Below are positions 1-8,919 of a stretch of 64,000 bases of DNA, one piece after another. Where the stretch lies: assembly GCA_937894165.1 (NCBI GenBank), contig CALCSX010000173.1, positions 1 to 64,000 of the forward strand, read 5' to 3'. The first letter of the stretch is position 1. Every line of letters starts with the position of its first letter. The notes under the pieces were generated by a model that saw nothing but the letters and a program-made list of their open reading frames with translations, did not search any database and was not told where the DNA came from. Position numbers and translations under genes: made by a program. Source of the stretch: an uncultured Saprospiraceae bacterium. GTDB lineage: Bacteria; Bacteroidota; Bacteroidia; Chitinophagales; Saprospiraceae.

Positions 1-531
1 GCATTGCAAATATTTTTTGAAAGCCTGGCTGAGAAAAAACAAGTAAACCTTAGTTACAAATCCTTCCAAAATGAAAATTCTACCGACCGTCAAATTGAAC
101 CGGTCGGAGTGTTCTATGAAAATAACTATTGGCATATTTTGGCTTTCTGCCATCTGCGAAATGATTACAGACAATTTAGGACAGATCGTATTGTAGCAAT
201 TGAAAGAACGAATTTGTCTTTTGAATTAGAACATGGCACGATCGATGACCATCGGAAAAATTATCAAGACGAGCATAAGAATAAGGTGGTAATTCATATT
301 GAAAAAGACAAAGTAAAATTCGTTAAACAGGGACGAAAATATTATGGCTTCGTCTCTGAACGTGACATAGGCGATATGGTTGAGATGGTGTTTATGACTC
401 CGAATGCTGACAATGGAATCGCACGATGGTTTGTTATGTTCGGCGATGTAGCCACTATTGTCGAGCCGGAAAGTCTCAAAGTAGAAGTATTGTCACTTAT
501 TGAAAGAATAAAGACCAACCTAAACGATTAG
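1..531 (+). CDS. WYL-domain transcriptional regulator, C-terminal part (5' truncated by window edge)
   Basis: The reading frame is open from base 1, and the first possible start is only a TTG at base 4, so the gene almost certainly begins left of the window. The visible 175 residues look like the ligand-sensing half of a YafY-type regulator: a WYL-like domain (about residues 15-80, with the IEPVGVFYENNYWHILAFC stretch and FRTDRI) followed by a WCX-like C-terminal domain ending in a predicted helix. The N-terminal winged HTH that would bind DNA is not in view. Such proteins commonly sense nucleic-acid or nucleotide ligands and regulate a neighbouring gene, but no target can be named here. Family call is good; function is inferred. 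Confidence 0.8.
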   Translation, partial: ALQIFFESLAEKKQVNLSYKSFQNENSTDRQIEPVGVFYENNYWHILAFCHLRNDYRQFRTDRIVAIERTNLSFELEHGTIDDHRKNYQDEHKNKVVIHIEKDKVKFVKQGRKYYGFVSERDIGDMVEMVFMTPNADNGIARWFVMFGDVATIVEPESLKVEVLSLIERIKTNLND

Positions 532-546
532 ATTGGCCTATTAAAA

Positions 547-1026
547 TTATCTTTCCCAAAAATATGGTGGCTCAATTCCTAATGTTCTCAAATAAACATA
601 AGCCTGACCTCTGTGATGAATCTCATTATCTATAAAATATAGAATTGAGGATAAAACTGTACCCGGATAAGCACCAAATGTAACGACTTCATCATGAAAT
701 TTCTCTTCAGGTAACATTTTCCAGAGATTGTCAATCTCTTTAGTCGCTTCATCCCAAGTATCAAGAATTTTCATTTTACTGTTTTGGTGATCAAGTTTTT
801 CATTTAATTCTTCTGTCTCTCGGGTAACTAATTGTCGCAGACCCGGGGCACCAATCGCGATTAATTCCTCAATAAGTTTAGAGAAAGTACGCATCCCTCC
901 TAATGAGTATTCAAAAAATTCCTTTTCAGGAAATACCTCTATACATTTTCTTGTTAATGCTCGGTGACCTTGCCAATGAGCAAGTAATTGTTCAGGAGTA
1001 ATAATTTGACTAATCTTCGTTTCCAT
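547..1026 (-). CDS. DinB-superfamily protein
   Basis: A 159-residue protein with the four-helix DinB/YfiT pattern. An N-terminal helix carries HWQGHRALTRKCIEVFP, and the C-terminal part has the family's conserved IHHRGQAYVYLRTLGI followed by PPYFWER. The paired histidines there and HWQGH near the N terminus are candidate metal ligands. The family includes metal-dependent thiol S-transferases and many uncharacterised proteins; the substrate cannot be told. It is convergent with the WYL gene (15 bp between stops) and stands alone. A CAAATTTA box at 1053-1060 (TAAATTTG on the minus strand) lies about 27 bp upstream of the ATG and could be a -7 element, but no -33 TTG is found 19 bp further out. 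Confidence 0.8.
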   Translation of the reverse strand: METKISQIITPEQLLAHWQGHRALTRKCIEVFPEKEFFEYSLGGMRTFSKLIEELIAIGAPGLRQLVTRETEELNEKLDHQNSKMKILDTWDEATKEIDNLWKMLPEEKFHDEVVTFGAYPGTVLSSILYFIDNEIHHRGQAYVYLRTLGIEPPYFWER

Positions 1027-1243
1027 AATATGTTTTATATATTTAATAATAACAAATTTAAGTTGGTCAAATGACAGCTGATTGTCAACAGTGATCAGTA
1101 GAAATCAAATTTCCCGGAAAAAAGTAAAAAATAATATTAAAACTATTTTGACTACCTTTCGAATTATTTCAATATTAATGAAATGTTTAATAATAGCCAA
1201 ATAGAACTTGAATAATTATAACGAATTTGTTGTTTAACCATTT

Positions 1244-2017
1244 ATGAATAAATATTACAATTATGGTCGAGAAGCATTAAGAGTTGGGGGCATCAGCTTC
1301 TTCTTAACTTCTTTAAATTTTTACATTTTTAAAAAAGCACCGAAGGAGGATATTTTAGTTGATAATCCAGTAATGGGTAAATATAAATGTAGAAAAGGAA
1401 CCATAGATTTCATTTTTTCTTTCTTCAATTATGAATATAAAATTAAAAAGGAAATATTAAGTAGAATTAATGAATTCGATACATTTATAGACATAGGAGC
1501 ATGTATTGGGGATTACAGCATATGGTTGACGAAAAACAATATCAGATCTATTGCATTTGAACCTAATACAGATAATTTCCAAGCTTTACAAGAAAATATT
1601 TCTCTCAATAATCTAGAAGATAAAATTACAGTTTTAAACTATGGTTTAGGTGAAAAGAATGAAACAATTTTTTTTAAAAGTCATCCTGAGAATAAAGGAT
1701 ATTCAGGTAAATATGTAGATCTGCCCAACGCTACAGAACATCAGGTTGACATCAAAATTTTTGATGAGATATTCGTTGAGTTGGGACTTGACTATTCTCA
1801 GCACATTATTATCAAAATAGATGCGGAGGGTATGGAAGCTGAAATCATTGGTGGTGCCATTCAATTCTTAAAAAATATTCGAAAGGCACTTATTATCTTT
1901 GAATCACATACCGGTGAAGATCTGATCCTTCAAAATCTAAGCAAAATAACAAAATACAAGCTAATAGCTATAGACAACCTCAATAAAGGAGTTTTAATTG
2001 AAAATATCAATCCGTAA
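1244..2017 (+). CDS. FkbM-family SAM-dependent methyltransferase
   Basis: 257 residues with a class I methyltransferase core. The SAM-binding glycine motif IDIGACIGDYSIWL lies near residues 83-96, the acidic residue after strand 2 is in AFEPN, and the late motif IIIKIDAEGMEAEIIGGA is typical of FkbM proteins. The family O-methylates sugars or glycolipid/polyketide groups, and in bacteria is often linked to surface polysaccharide loci. The gene is very AT-rich. It begins after an AT-rich 217-bp gap (1027-1243) with no clear promoter and runs convergently into the secreted protease gene, with only 8 bp between stops. The substrate is unknown; a surface-glycan role is inferred from the GT4 and methyltransferase genes nearby. 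Confidence 0.82.
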   Translation: MNKYYNYGREALRVGGISFFLTSLNFYIFKKAPKEDILVDNPVMGKYKCRKGTIDFIFSFFNYEYKIKKEILSRINEFDTFIDIGACIGDYSIWLTKNNIRSIAFEPNTDNFQALQENISLNNLEDKITVLNYGLGEKNETIFFKSHPENKGYSGKYVDLPNATEHQVDIKIFDEIFVELGLDYSQHIIIKIDAEGMEAEIIGGAIQFLKNIRKALIIFESHTGEDLILQNLSKITKYKLIAIDNLNKGVLIENINP

Positions 2018-2025
2018 AACACAGT

Positions 2026-4983
2026 TTAATTTACTATCATTTTCAGTGATATAATCTCTTCATCATTACAAATTTGCAACAAGTAGAAACCGGGCATTTC
2101 CGGAACGGTAACATTTGGACTCTCAAGAGTTTCTTGTTTAACAATTTTTCCATTAATATCAATAATATTAATACTTTCAAAATTTGACAGATTACCTAAT
2201 ATTTTTACTACAGCACCGGGTCTAAGAGGATTTGGAGAAATTAATATTGGATTCACTTTGTCTATTTCATTTGAATTTGACTGTAGCTCAATAATGAAAT
2301 CATAGGTATAAATGCAATTATTATCGTCTATGATACTCAATTCGTAATTCCCGGCTGCTAGATTAATAATAGAATCCAAATTTGACCCTGTCGACCACTC
2401 AAGACGATAAGGTGGCAAACCGCCAACTATTGTGTCTACGACTATAGCTCCCTCTCCCATTCCCTTATCAGAGAAAATTCGACTTGCAAGAGATACAGAA
2501 TCAAGCACGGTTAAATTCAATGTGCGGATAGAATCACAATTTTCTATATTCTCAAATACATCAACATAAGTACCGGAAATATTATAAGAGTCAAGTGACA
2601 CACCATAGCACAGCACTGTATCAATAGTCATATTCGATGTTGGGTTCACATGAAGAGTAAGTCTAAAGGTGGTATCGCATCCGTTTTCTTCTGACCTAGA
2701 ATAAATATAGTCGCCCGGATCAGTAAAACCGAAATATTCTTCACCTTCACAAATACTAATGTTCTCAAAAATAGGTGATATGCTGTCTAAACGAATTAAC
2801 TTAATATTACTAGAAGTTATGACTAAATAATTTTCATACAAATGTGAAATTCTTTCTGAAAGCTTTGTTAAATAATATGGGATTTGGATATTCTCATGAA
2901 AAGAAAATAATTCCAGATTCTGTTTTTGTAAAAACAATGTACTATCTAATTCTCTATAAAATATATTTTCATTATTATTGTTGAACACATCATCTTTAAC
3001 CCAGTTTAACCCTTCATCATAACTCCGGTAATATTCCAAAACATTAATAGCCCGAATGAAAAACACCCCCTTATCAATAAATAATTTATTAGCAAAGGGT
3101 AAAAAATTAGTATTCGATCTAGTCCAACTCATACCATCATCTTTACTAATATACAAATGATAAGGTGCGTATTGTTGAAGAAACCAATATCCATCAAGCT
3201 CTCTAATAGTATGAAGAGAAACGCCATTGGGCCCGCTCTCAAAGTCTAAATTTAAAATTTCCCAGGTACTACCTGAATCTATACTCCTTAGCAAAGAATC
3301 CCCGGAAATTCTATGTAATGTACCCGTTTCTTCAGACGCCACCGGAAGTTTAGACCATTCCAATTTCACCCATGTCCAGCTTTCTTGATCTAATTTATAT
3401 GTACCTTTATTAGATGCTACATATAATTCATTCATGATTTTTGTAAACCCTATAATTATTTCTGTTTCACCTGACAATTCTCCGCCTGTGATAGGATCCG
3501 GGAAAGAAACTATTTTCTCAAAGCTTTTATTGATATCGTTAAATTTATAGATATGGAAATTTGAATTAGCCCAAAGTTCATCATTAATTACGATAGAAGT
3601 TTTATGACTTGATCCATCTAAATAAGCGTCGAAATAGTGGTTAGTGATTTTCTTTTCACCTTCATAATTACTCTCAATAGAAGGTGTGGTTTTCAAAACA
3701 ATTCTTCGAATTTGAAACCCGGTACAACTTTCGGGATCAGGAAATGTATCGAGATAATTACCGGGTTCGGAATAGCCATGTATGGTAGTTCCTTCACAAA
3801 TTGTAGTATCGATAAAGACTCTTTTAGAGTTAATATCTTTAATAAAAGGATAAGTGGTTAACAAAGTCCCCGCATTATTTCTACTTTCATTTCCTAATAT
3901 ACGACCATTATGGTGTGTGTATTCCCCCGAATAAGGATGCATTGTATTGCTGAAAGTAAAAACCCTATTGGAATAATCCATTAATGTAGACACATTTGAC
4001 CCCGGAACACCATCCAATATCGTACTATAGCCTTTGGAAGTGGAGAGAAATCCGCCCGAAGAAGACGCATGTGGGCCATGACCAAAACCTAAATTATGTC
4101 CTAGTTCATGGCAGAAAGTTTGAAAACTTATAATGGAAGCATTATGCAGTTTTTCTCTTGTTAATCCGAAAGAAATAGCCTGTCCTACAGGTGGTCCGAC
4201 GTAATCTATTAAAAAAGACGTAATATGTATACAATTGTCCTCTTCCAACTCTCTGAATTGTGCTAAGTTTCCTGAGTAAGATGACACTGCCCCTAAGGCA
4301 TGAGGAATTGAGTTCACATTGTACACCACGTCTTTGACTAGAGCAAGGCGACAAAATCCCGGAACACCGCTGTTTTCTAAGGTTAGATTCATATACGATA
4401 TAGCCACATTGCTCCACATAAAAAGTGCTGTATCTCCCTGGATGTTAAGATAATTTTCGACACGACTTTTTCCTTCCTCATTAAAAATCATCATTATATT
4501 TAATGAGTCACTAAAATCCTCCTCTGATCTTTCACCTATTTTGTTTTTAAAATCATCAAAATTTATTCCGCTATCTACTGTCTTGCAATCAGTTTCCTTC
4601 CATATTTCCTCCATCCAAATTAAATTCCCGTTTAAAAAAGAAATGAGATAATTATCCCAGCCATTTCTAGAGAAAGTAGCAAAATAATTGTCTCCTGATT
4701 TGGCTAACAAAAATTCTGAGCTTGCAAAATTGACAACATCATAAATTTTCACTTCTCCACCATTGTAGTGTTTGTCACATTTTCGAAATTGAAGATGTAA
4801 ACTCAAATCATCGTTCAACTCTAAAATATAAATACCCCTATCATTAGTCTCGGAAAATAAATTAATAAGATCAGTTTTATTTAAATTTGTTGTTTGAACA
4901 TGATGACCGGCGGTCTCTTGACTTATCAAATTAAAGGAACAAAAAAATAATAAAATTACAAGGAAGAGTCTAAGGGATTCCAT
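2026..4983 (-). CDS. Secreted metzincin-type zinc metalloprotease with Asp-box repeats and T9SS sorting domain
   Basis: About 985 residues from the ATG at 4983; an in-frame TTG at 5010 would only add residues before the signal peptide (MESLRLFLVILLFFCSF). The catalytic site is HELGHNLGFGHG (about residues 292-303), a HExxHxxGxxH zinc site, followed by a Met-turn STLMDYS about 35 residues later, so it is a metzincin like the M12B/reprolysin-like bacterial enzymes. Downstream are three Asp-box motifs (SIDSGSTW, SKDDGMSW, SYDEGLNW at about 567, 613 and 654), suggesting a BNR/sialidase-like propeller. Three CEG/CYG...C repeat units follow, at about 392-430 and 743-828. Then come a SprB-like repeat (GGLPPYRLEWSTG) and a Por-secretion tail (ISPNPLRPG...). 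It is probably exported by the Sec and type IX systems to the cell surface or medium. The substrate is not predictable. Confidence 0.88.
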   Translation of the reverse strand: MESLRLFLVILLFFCSFNLISQETAGHHVQTTNLNKTDLINLFSETNDRGIYILELNDDLSLHLQFRKCDKHYNGGEVKIYDVVNFASSEFLLAKSGDNYFATFSRNGWDNYLISFLNGNLIWMEEIWKETDCKTVDSGINFDDFKNKIGERSEEDFSDSLNIMMIFNEEGKSRVENYLNIQGDTALFMWSNVAISYMNLTLENSGVPGFCRLALVKDVVYNVNSIPHALGAVSSYSGNLAQFRELEEDNCIHITSFLIDYVGPPVGQAISFGLTREKLHNASIISFQTFCHELGHNLGFGHGPHASSSGGFLSTSKGYSTILDGVPGSNVSTLMDYSNRVFTFSNTMHPYSGEYTHHNGRILGNESRNNAGTLLTTYPFIKDINSKRVFIDTTICEGTTIHGYSEPGNYLDTFPDPESCTGFQIRRIVLKTTPSIESNYEGEKKITNHYFDAYLDGSSHKTSIVINDELWANSNFHIYKFNDINKSFEKIVSFPDPITGGELSGETEIIIGFTKIMNELYVASNKGTYKLDQESWTWVKLEWSKLPVASEETGTLHRISGDSLLRSIDSGSTWEILNLDFESGPNGVSLHTIRELDGYWFLQQYAPYHLYISKDDGMSWTRSNTNFLPFANKLFIDKGVFFIRAINVLEYYRSYDEGLNWVKDDVFNNNNENIFYRELDSTLFLQKQNLELFSFHENIQIPYYLTKLSERISHLYENYLVITSSNIKLIRLDSISPIFENISICEGEEYFGFTDPGDYIYSRSEENGCDTTFRLTLHVNPTSNMTIDTVLCYGVSLDSYNISGTYVDVFENIENCDSIRTLNLTVLDSVSLASRIFSDKGMGEGAIVVDTIVGGLPPYRLEWSTGSNLDSIINLAAGNYELSIIDDNNCIYTYDFIIELQSNSNEIDKVNPILISPNPLRPGAVVKILGNLSNFESINIIDINGKIVKQETLESPNVTVPEMPGFYLLQICNDEEIISLKMIVN

Positions 4984-5206
4984 AGAATTAGTTTTATTGT
5001 GGGGTAACAAAAAATAAAATTACAGTTTTAAACTGCTATAAATTTAGAAAATCTTTGTTGTAAAAAGAAATAATGCTTTTAATTTCAAAGGATCAATCGA
5101 AAATAAAATTATAAGCATGGTATTTCTAATACCGCGATAGTTATAAATAAAACTGTATTTAAATTGAATCTATATTAGTTGTAAAATAAATTTTAAAAAT
5201 ATATTT

Positions 5207-5863
5207 ATGAATTTTACTAAAGAAGAACTCTCGGAAATGGAAAGCCAATTAGCATGTCCTACCGGTGAGAATGGAGTTCGAATGGCTGAAATGATGAATC
5301 AATCTAATCTTGGAATGATTCTAAAAACTATAGAACTTTTGGAACTTAAAAACTCAGATACCATCATCGAAATCGATCCGGGGAATGGTATTCATCTACC
5401 TGAACTTCTCAATAAAGTTGAAAATTTGACTTATTCAGGCTTAGAGATTTCTCCAACTATGCTCAATGAGGCTAAGCGTATAAATAACCAATATATTTTG
5501 AATGGGAAAATTGATTTCTCCTTATATGATGGTCTTCATCTGCCTAAAGAAAGGATTTTTGACAAATTTTTCACCGTCAACACGTTATATTTCTGGCAAG
5601 ATCCTTTACACTTTTTAAATCAAATTCATGAAATATTGAAAGAGGGAGGGCTTTGCGCAATTGCCTTCGCTCAAAAAAGGTTTATGAAGGATTTACCTTT
5701 CGTACATCAGAAATTCACGCTTTACGATAATGAAGATTTCTCACAACTTGTCCAATCAAGTAAATTTACTGCATTTGAAATAAGAGATTTTATTGAAGAG
5801 GTAATAAGTAAGGATCAACAAAAAGTCCAAAGAGAATATTCTGTAGCTTTGCTGTCGAGGTAA
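5207..5863 (+). CDS. Class I SAM-dependent methyltransferase
   Basis: 218 residues with a methyltransferase-11/25-like fold. Motif I is IIEIDPGNGIHLPELL (about residues 48-63; the usual EIGPG is EIDPG here), motif II is YSGLEISPTML, and YDGLHLP and LKEGGLCAIAF match later strands. There is no signal peptide, so it is cytoplasmic. It precedes the GT4 glycosyltransferase by 36 bp on the same strand, so the two are probably co-transcribed. This suggests, but does not prove, modification of a sugar or lipid. A role in small-molecule methylation (UbiE-like) is an alternative. Confidence 0.78.
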   Translation: MNFTKEELSEMESQLACPTGENGVRMAEMMNQSNLGMILKTIELLELKNSDTIIEIDPGNGIHLPELLNKVENLTYSGLEISPTMLNEAKRINNQYILNGKIDFSLYDGLHLPKERIFDKFFTVNTLYFWQDPLHFLNQIHEILKEGGLCAIAFAQKRFMKDLPFVHQKFTLYDNEDFSQLVQSSKFTAFEIRDFIEEVISKDQQKVQREYSVALLSR

Positions 5864-5899
5864 AATGAATAAATTACCCTTTTCCTATAAAAATCACCC

Positions 5900-6898
5900 A
5901 TGAAAATATTGATCGTTAATGACACTAAAATTCCCGCTTTTCTCTATGGTGGCACAGAAAGAGTAATTTGGGATTTAGGAAAGGAACTTTCAAAACTAGG
6001 TCATGAAATATACTATTTAGTAAAGCATGGCTCTGAATGCCCATTTGCCACTGTAATTTCAATAAAAGAAGATATCGATATTCTTCAACAAATTCCTGAT
6101 TTTATTGATATTGTTCACTTCAATTTTACGCCTAAAAATATTGAAGATTTCTCTAAGCCTTACCTCATTACTATCCATGGGAACGCCGGAGATGATAGAA
6201 TTTTTAATTTAAATTCTGTATTCGTTTCGAAAAATCATGCTACCAATTACGGATCGAATTCCTTTGTTCACAATGGGCTGGATTGGGATAATTATGACAA
6301 ACCTGAACTTAATAGCAGAAAAAATCATTTTCATTTCCTGGGCAAAGCAGCATGGCGGGTGAAAAATGTGCAAGGCGCTATCGATATCATCAATAATTTG
6401 AAAGGAGAGAAATTAATAGTGATGGGCGGCAACAGGTTTAACTTTAAAATGGGAATAAGATTAACTTTCTCCCCAAAAGTTAAATTCTATGGCATGATAG
6501 GGGGGCGGGCAAAATCTCAATTGCTAAATAGCTCGAAAGGATTGATCTTTCCGGTTCGATGGCATGAACCATTCGGCTTGGCTATTATTGAAAGTTTATT
6601 TTATGGGGCTCCGGTATTTGGCACCCCCTACGGCTCGCTCCCTGAATTAGTACCTAAAGAGCTGGGATTTTTATCCAATAAACAATGGGAAATAGAAGCC
6701 GAAATGAATAATTTAGACAAATATTCTCCTAGACAGTGTCATGAATATGTTCTTGAAAATTTTAACAGCAAAAAAATGGCCCACGCTTATTTATCTAAAT
6801 ATGAGATAGTACTTTCAGGGCTTACATTAAACGAAAAAACTCCACAATTACAACAAATTCAGACGTCGAAATTTTTGGAGTGGAAAAGCAGACCTTAA
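5900..6898 (+). CDS. Glycosyltransferase family 4 (GT-B fold)
   Basis: 332 residues with the GT4 layout. The N-terminal half begins MKILIVNDTKIP...GGTERVIWDLGKEL, typical of retaining GT-B enzymes that bind the acceptor there. The C-terminal half carries FLGKAAWRVKNVQGAI and the E-x7-E nucleotide-sugar site as HEPFGLAIIESL (about residue 222), then GTPYGSLPELV. Similar proteins transfer sugars during polysaccharide or glycolipid synthesis. It lies 36 bp after a methyltransferase gene and converges on another. A weak hairpin at 6932-6950 may end the transcript. Donor and acceptor are unknown. Confidence 0.85.
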   Translation: MKILIVNDTKIPAFLYGGTERVIWDLGKELSKLGHEIYYLVKHGSECPFATVISIKEDIDILQQIPDFIDIVHFNFTPKNIEDFSKPYLITIHGNAGDDRIFNLNSVFVSKNHATNYGSNSFVHNGLDWDNYDKPELNSRKNHFHFLGKAAWRVKNVQGAIDIINNLKGEKLIVMGGNRFNFKMGIRLTFSPKVKFYGMIGGRAKSQLLNSSKGLIFPVRWHEPFGLAIIESLFYGAPVFGTPYGSLPELVPKELGFLSNKQWEIEAEMNNLDKYSPRQCHEYVLENFNSKKMAHAYLSKYEIVLSGLTLNEKTPQLQQIQTSKFLEWKSRP

Positions 6899-6931
6899 AG
6901 TTTGTGATTAAAATATTAAATTCTGAAAATC

Positions 6932-6950
6932 TTGTTGTTGAAATCAACAA
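6932..6950 (+). terminator. Weak candidate terminator after the GT4 gene
   Basis: A six-base inverted repeat, TTGTTG (6932-6937) and CAACAA (6945-6950), with a 7-nt loop lies in the 69-bp gap between the convergent GT4 and methyltransferase genes. It is followed by TAATTTG rather than a clean T-run, so it would be a poor intrinsic terminator. Confidence 0.25.
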
Positions 6951-6967
6951 TAATTTGAATTTAAAAT

Positions 6968-7894
6968 TTAGTTCTTCGAAATTAAATAACCGTGGCTAAT
7001 AGCCAATTCTTTGGAGCTATAAGATTTAAATTTGCTATCCAAATTGATCCGGTTCAATAAGTCGATATCCCCATCTCGTATCTCTTCATGCACAATTGTA
7101 ATTCCGAGTTGATTATACATAGCTATATAATCTTTAAAACGCAACCTATTCTGTGGTTGTATTCCATTATCGATCCAGCCCCACTGCGATTCACTAAATT
7201 GTAAAAAATTATAAATATTAATGGATTTATCGAAATGAGCAAAATGATCGCTCATATCGATAAAATGACTCATCACTCCATTATTTTTGAGAACTCTTTT
7301 AAATTCACGAAGTATACCTACAAGTATTTCTTCAGGAATATGCTCAAAGGTATTATTTGAACAGATAAAATCGTAAGTTCCATCTCTACAATCCATCTTT
7401 CTCGCGTCCCCTATCACAAAATTGAATTCAAGAGAATCGATGATTTCATTCAAGGAAAGTTGATCTCTATTTTCATAAATATTCATGAGCTTTTCCCATT
7501 TCTCCGGCTTGATTTGAAGAAATTTTGCAACTTTACCATTCTCTTTCCATTCTACAAATTTCTCAATAGTAATGACAAACCTATCCTTAGTTAACCAATT
7601 TTGTGTATCAATTGAGCTAATTCTATTTTCCCCGATCAAATAAAGTGAAAGCGGCACAATGGGATACCAGCCTGTGCCTAATTCAAGAATTTCCGCCTGT
7701 GATGATCCCTCCTCTTTGAACTTATTAAAATAATCGATATGGTCTTTTACGGCAATTAGCTTTAATTCAAAATATTCATCATTTAACAATACTCCCTTTG
7801 TCACATACTTTTGGAATAGATAATTGATTTTCTCCTTTTGGGGCAGATAAGAAATAGTCTTTTGTACTATTGCCTTAAGAATCCATTTTTTCAT
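6968..7894 (-). CDS. Class I SAM-dependent methyltransferase
   Basis: 308 residues. An N-terminal helical segment is followed by a Rossmann methyltransferase: motif I ILELGTGWYPIVP (about residues 70-82), then ISSIDTQNW, VIGDARKMDCRDGTYDFICS and the helix NTFEHIPEEILVGILREFKRVLKNNG, the pattern of Methyltransf_11 proteins. The opening helix (LKAIVQKTISYLPQ) and a long insertion between motifs I and II resemble methyltransferases found in glycan clusters. It is the third methyltransferase within 7 kb. No partner lies upstream on its strand; the ATG at 7894 is preceded by an AT-rich gap that runs to the DUF2400 gene at 8070. The substrate is unknown. Confidence 0.75.
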   Translation of the reverse strand: MKKWILKAIVQKTISYLPQKEKINYLFQKYVTKGVLLNDEYFELKLIAVKDHIDYFNKFKEEGSSQAEILELGTGWYPIVPLSLYLIGENRISSIDTQNWLTKDRFVITIEKFVEWKENGKVAKFLQIKPEKWEKLMNIYENRDQLSLNEIIDSLEFNFVIGDARKMDCRDGTYDFICSNNTFEHIPEEILVGILREFKRVLKNNGVMSHFIDMSDHFAHFDKSINIYNFLQFSESQWGWIDNGIQPQNRLRFKDYIAMYNQLGITIVHEEIRDGDIDLLNRINLDSKFKSYSSKELAISHGYLISKN

Positions 7895-8069
7895 AATTTC
7901 AATCTCAATATTTTTCTAAAAGGGAAATGTTCAGCTCCCTTGAACGATTTAACATTTATAATCTCACCTAATCAACCTTCAATGCATCCTATAAATGAGA
8001 AAAGAGCAGTAAAATTGGTGAAATTTAACGGACAATTCTAATGAAAGTCAGCTCATTTAAAATTTTTCT

Positions 8070-8846
8070 TTAAAGTACCTTCCATGATCTTTTCTCCAAT
8101 CCCATACTGAATAATGCATAATCATATTTGACCGGGTCTTCTGCATCCATTTCCCGTAATCTGTCCGTTAGTTCAATGACAGTATGCCAATCCCTTTGTT
8201 TTCTCTGAATGAGCCCCAACTCTCTGCTCACCTTCTCGACATGTACATCAAAAGGTATAAGCAGTTGAGAAGGTTTTATACTTTTCCACAAGCCGAAGTC
8301 CACCCCTCTCCCATCAACTCTTACCATCCACCGAAGGAACATAAGAATCCTTTTGCATGTCGATTTTTTGGCTGGGCTTGAAACGTGCTTCAGCGTTCTT
8401 TCCGGTGCATAATCACAGTTGAAAAAATGATTGCGAAATCCAATCAAAATGTCACTCATTGGGATTTCACCTTTCAACTTTGGCATGAAAGCAGATTCTA
8501 AACTTTCGTTTTCAGAATAATGACGCTTGAAAAAATCGGCAAAGTAGAGCGTGTCAGTACCTTGAAATGTGCGATGGACGAATTTCTCCAACGGTCTTTT
8601 CTCTTCCTCCTGGGCATTCATTAGGAAATCATAAGGGCTATTGTCCATCATTTCAAACAATTGCTTAGCTTTATTGATGATGGTCACTCTTTGTCCCCAT
8701 GAAAGAATGGCAGTCCAAAAAGCGGTAATTTCAATATCCTGTAATTTAGAATAGGAATGAGGAATACTAATAGGATCATTGACAATAAAATCCATCTTAT
8801 TGTATTGTAAATATTTCTCTTCTAAAAGCTTCTTGACACTTTCCAT
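8070..8846 (-). CDS. TIGR02757 / DUF2400 family protein
   Basis: About 258 residues from the ATG at 8846 (MESVKKLLEEKYLQYN); a TTG 15 bp further out is less likely. It matches the widespread but uncharacterised TIGR02757/DUF2400 family: ITAFWTAILSWGQRVTI near residue 45, RTFQGTDTLYFADFF, a KRILMFLRWMVR segment, then IPFDVHVEKVSRELGL and YDYALFSMG. The helical pattern recalls HhH-GPD DNA glycosylases, but no activity is established and I do not claim one. It follows infB by 73 bp on the same strand, at the end of the rimP-nusA-infB group. There is no signal peptide or membrane segment. Confidence 0.82.
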   Translation of the reverse strand: MESVKKLLEEKYLQYNKMDFIVNDPISIPHSYSKLQDIEITAFWTAILSWGQRVTIINKAKQLFEMMDNSPYDFLMNAQEEEKRPLEKFVHRTFQGTDTLYFADFFKRHYSENESLESAFMPKLKGEIPMSDILIGFRNHFFNCDYAPERTLKHVSSPAKKSTCKRILMFLRWMVRVDGRGVDFGLWKSIKPSQLLIPFDVHVEKVSRELGLIQRKQRDWHTVIELTDRLREMDAEDPVKYDYALFSMGLEKRSWKVL

Positions 8847-8919
8847 AATAAAATAGGACAATGAAAATTCACTGTCCCAATTTAATTTATTAATAATGAT
8901 TTATGAAAGTAAAAGCTAT

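Noticed and set aside
4142..4417. 91-residue frame on the same strand inside the secreted protease
   Set aside because: It is an alternate frame within the catalytic region of the protease, whose own frame has clear motifs on both sides.
7838..8041. 67-residue plus-strand frame between the methyltransferase and DUF2400 genes
   Set aside because: It overlaps the methyltransferase start on the other strand, has no family resemblance, and shows no codon pattern of a real gene.
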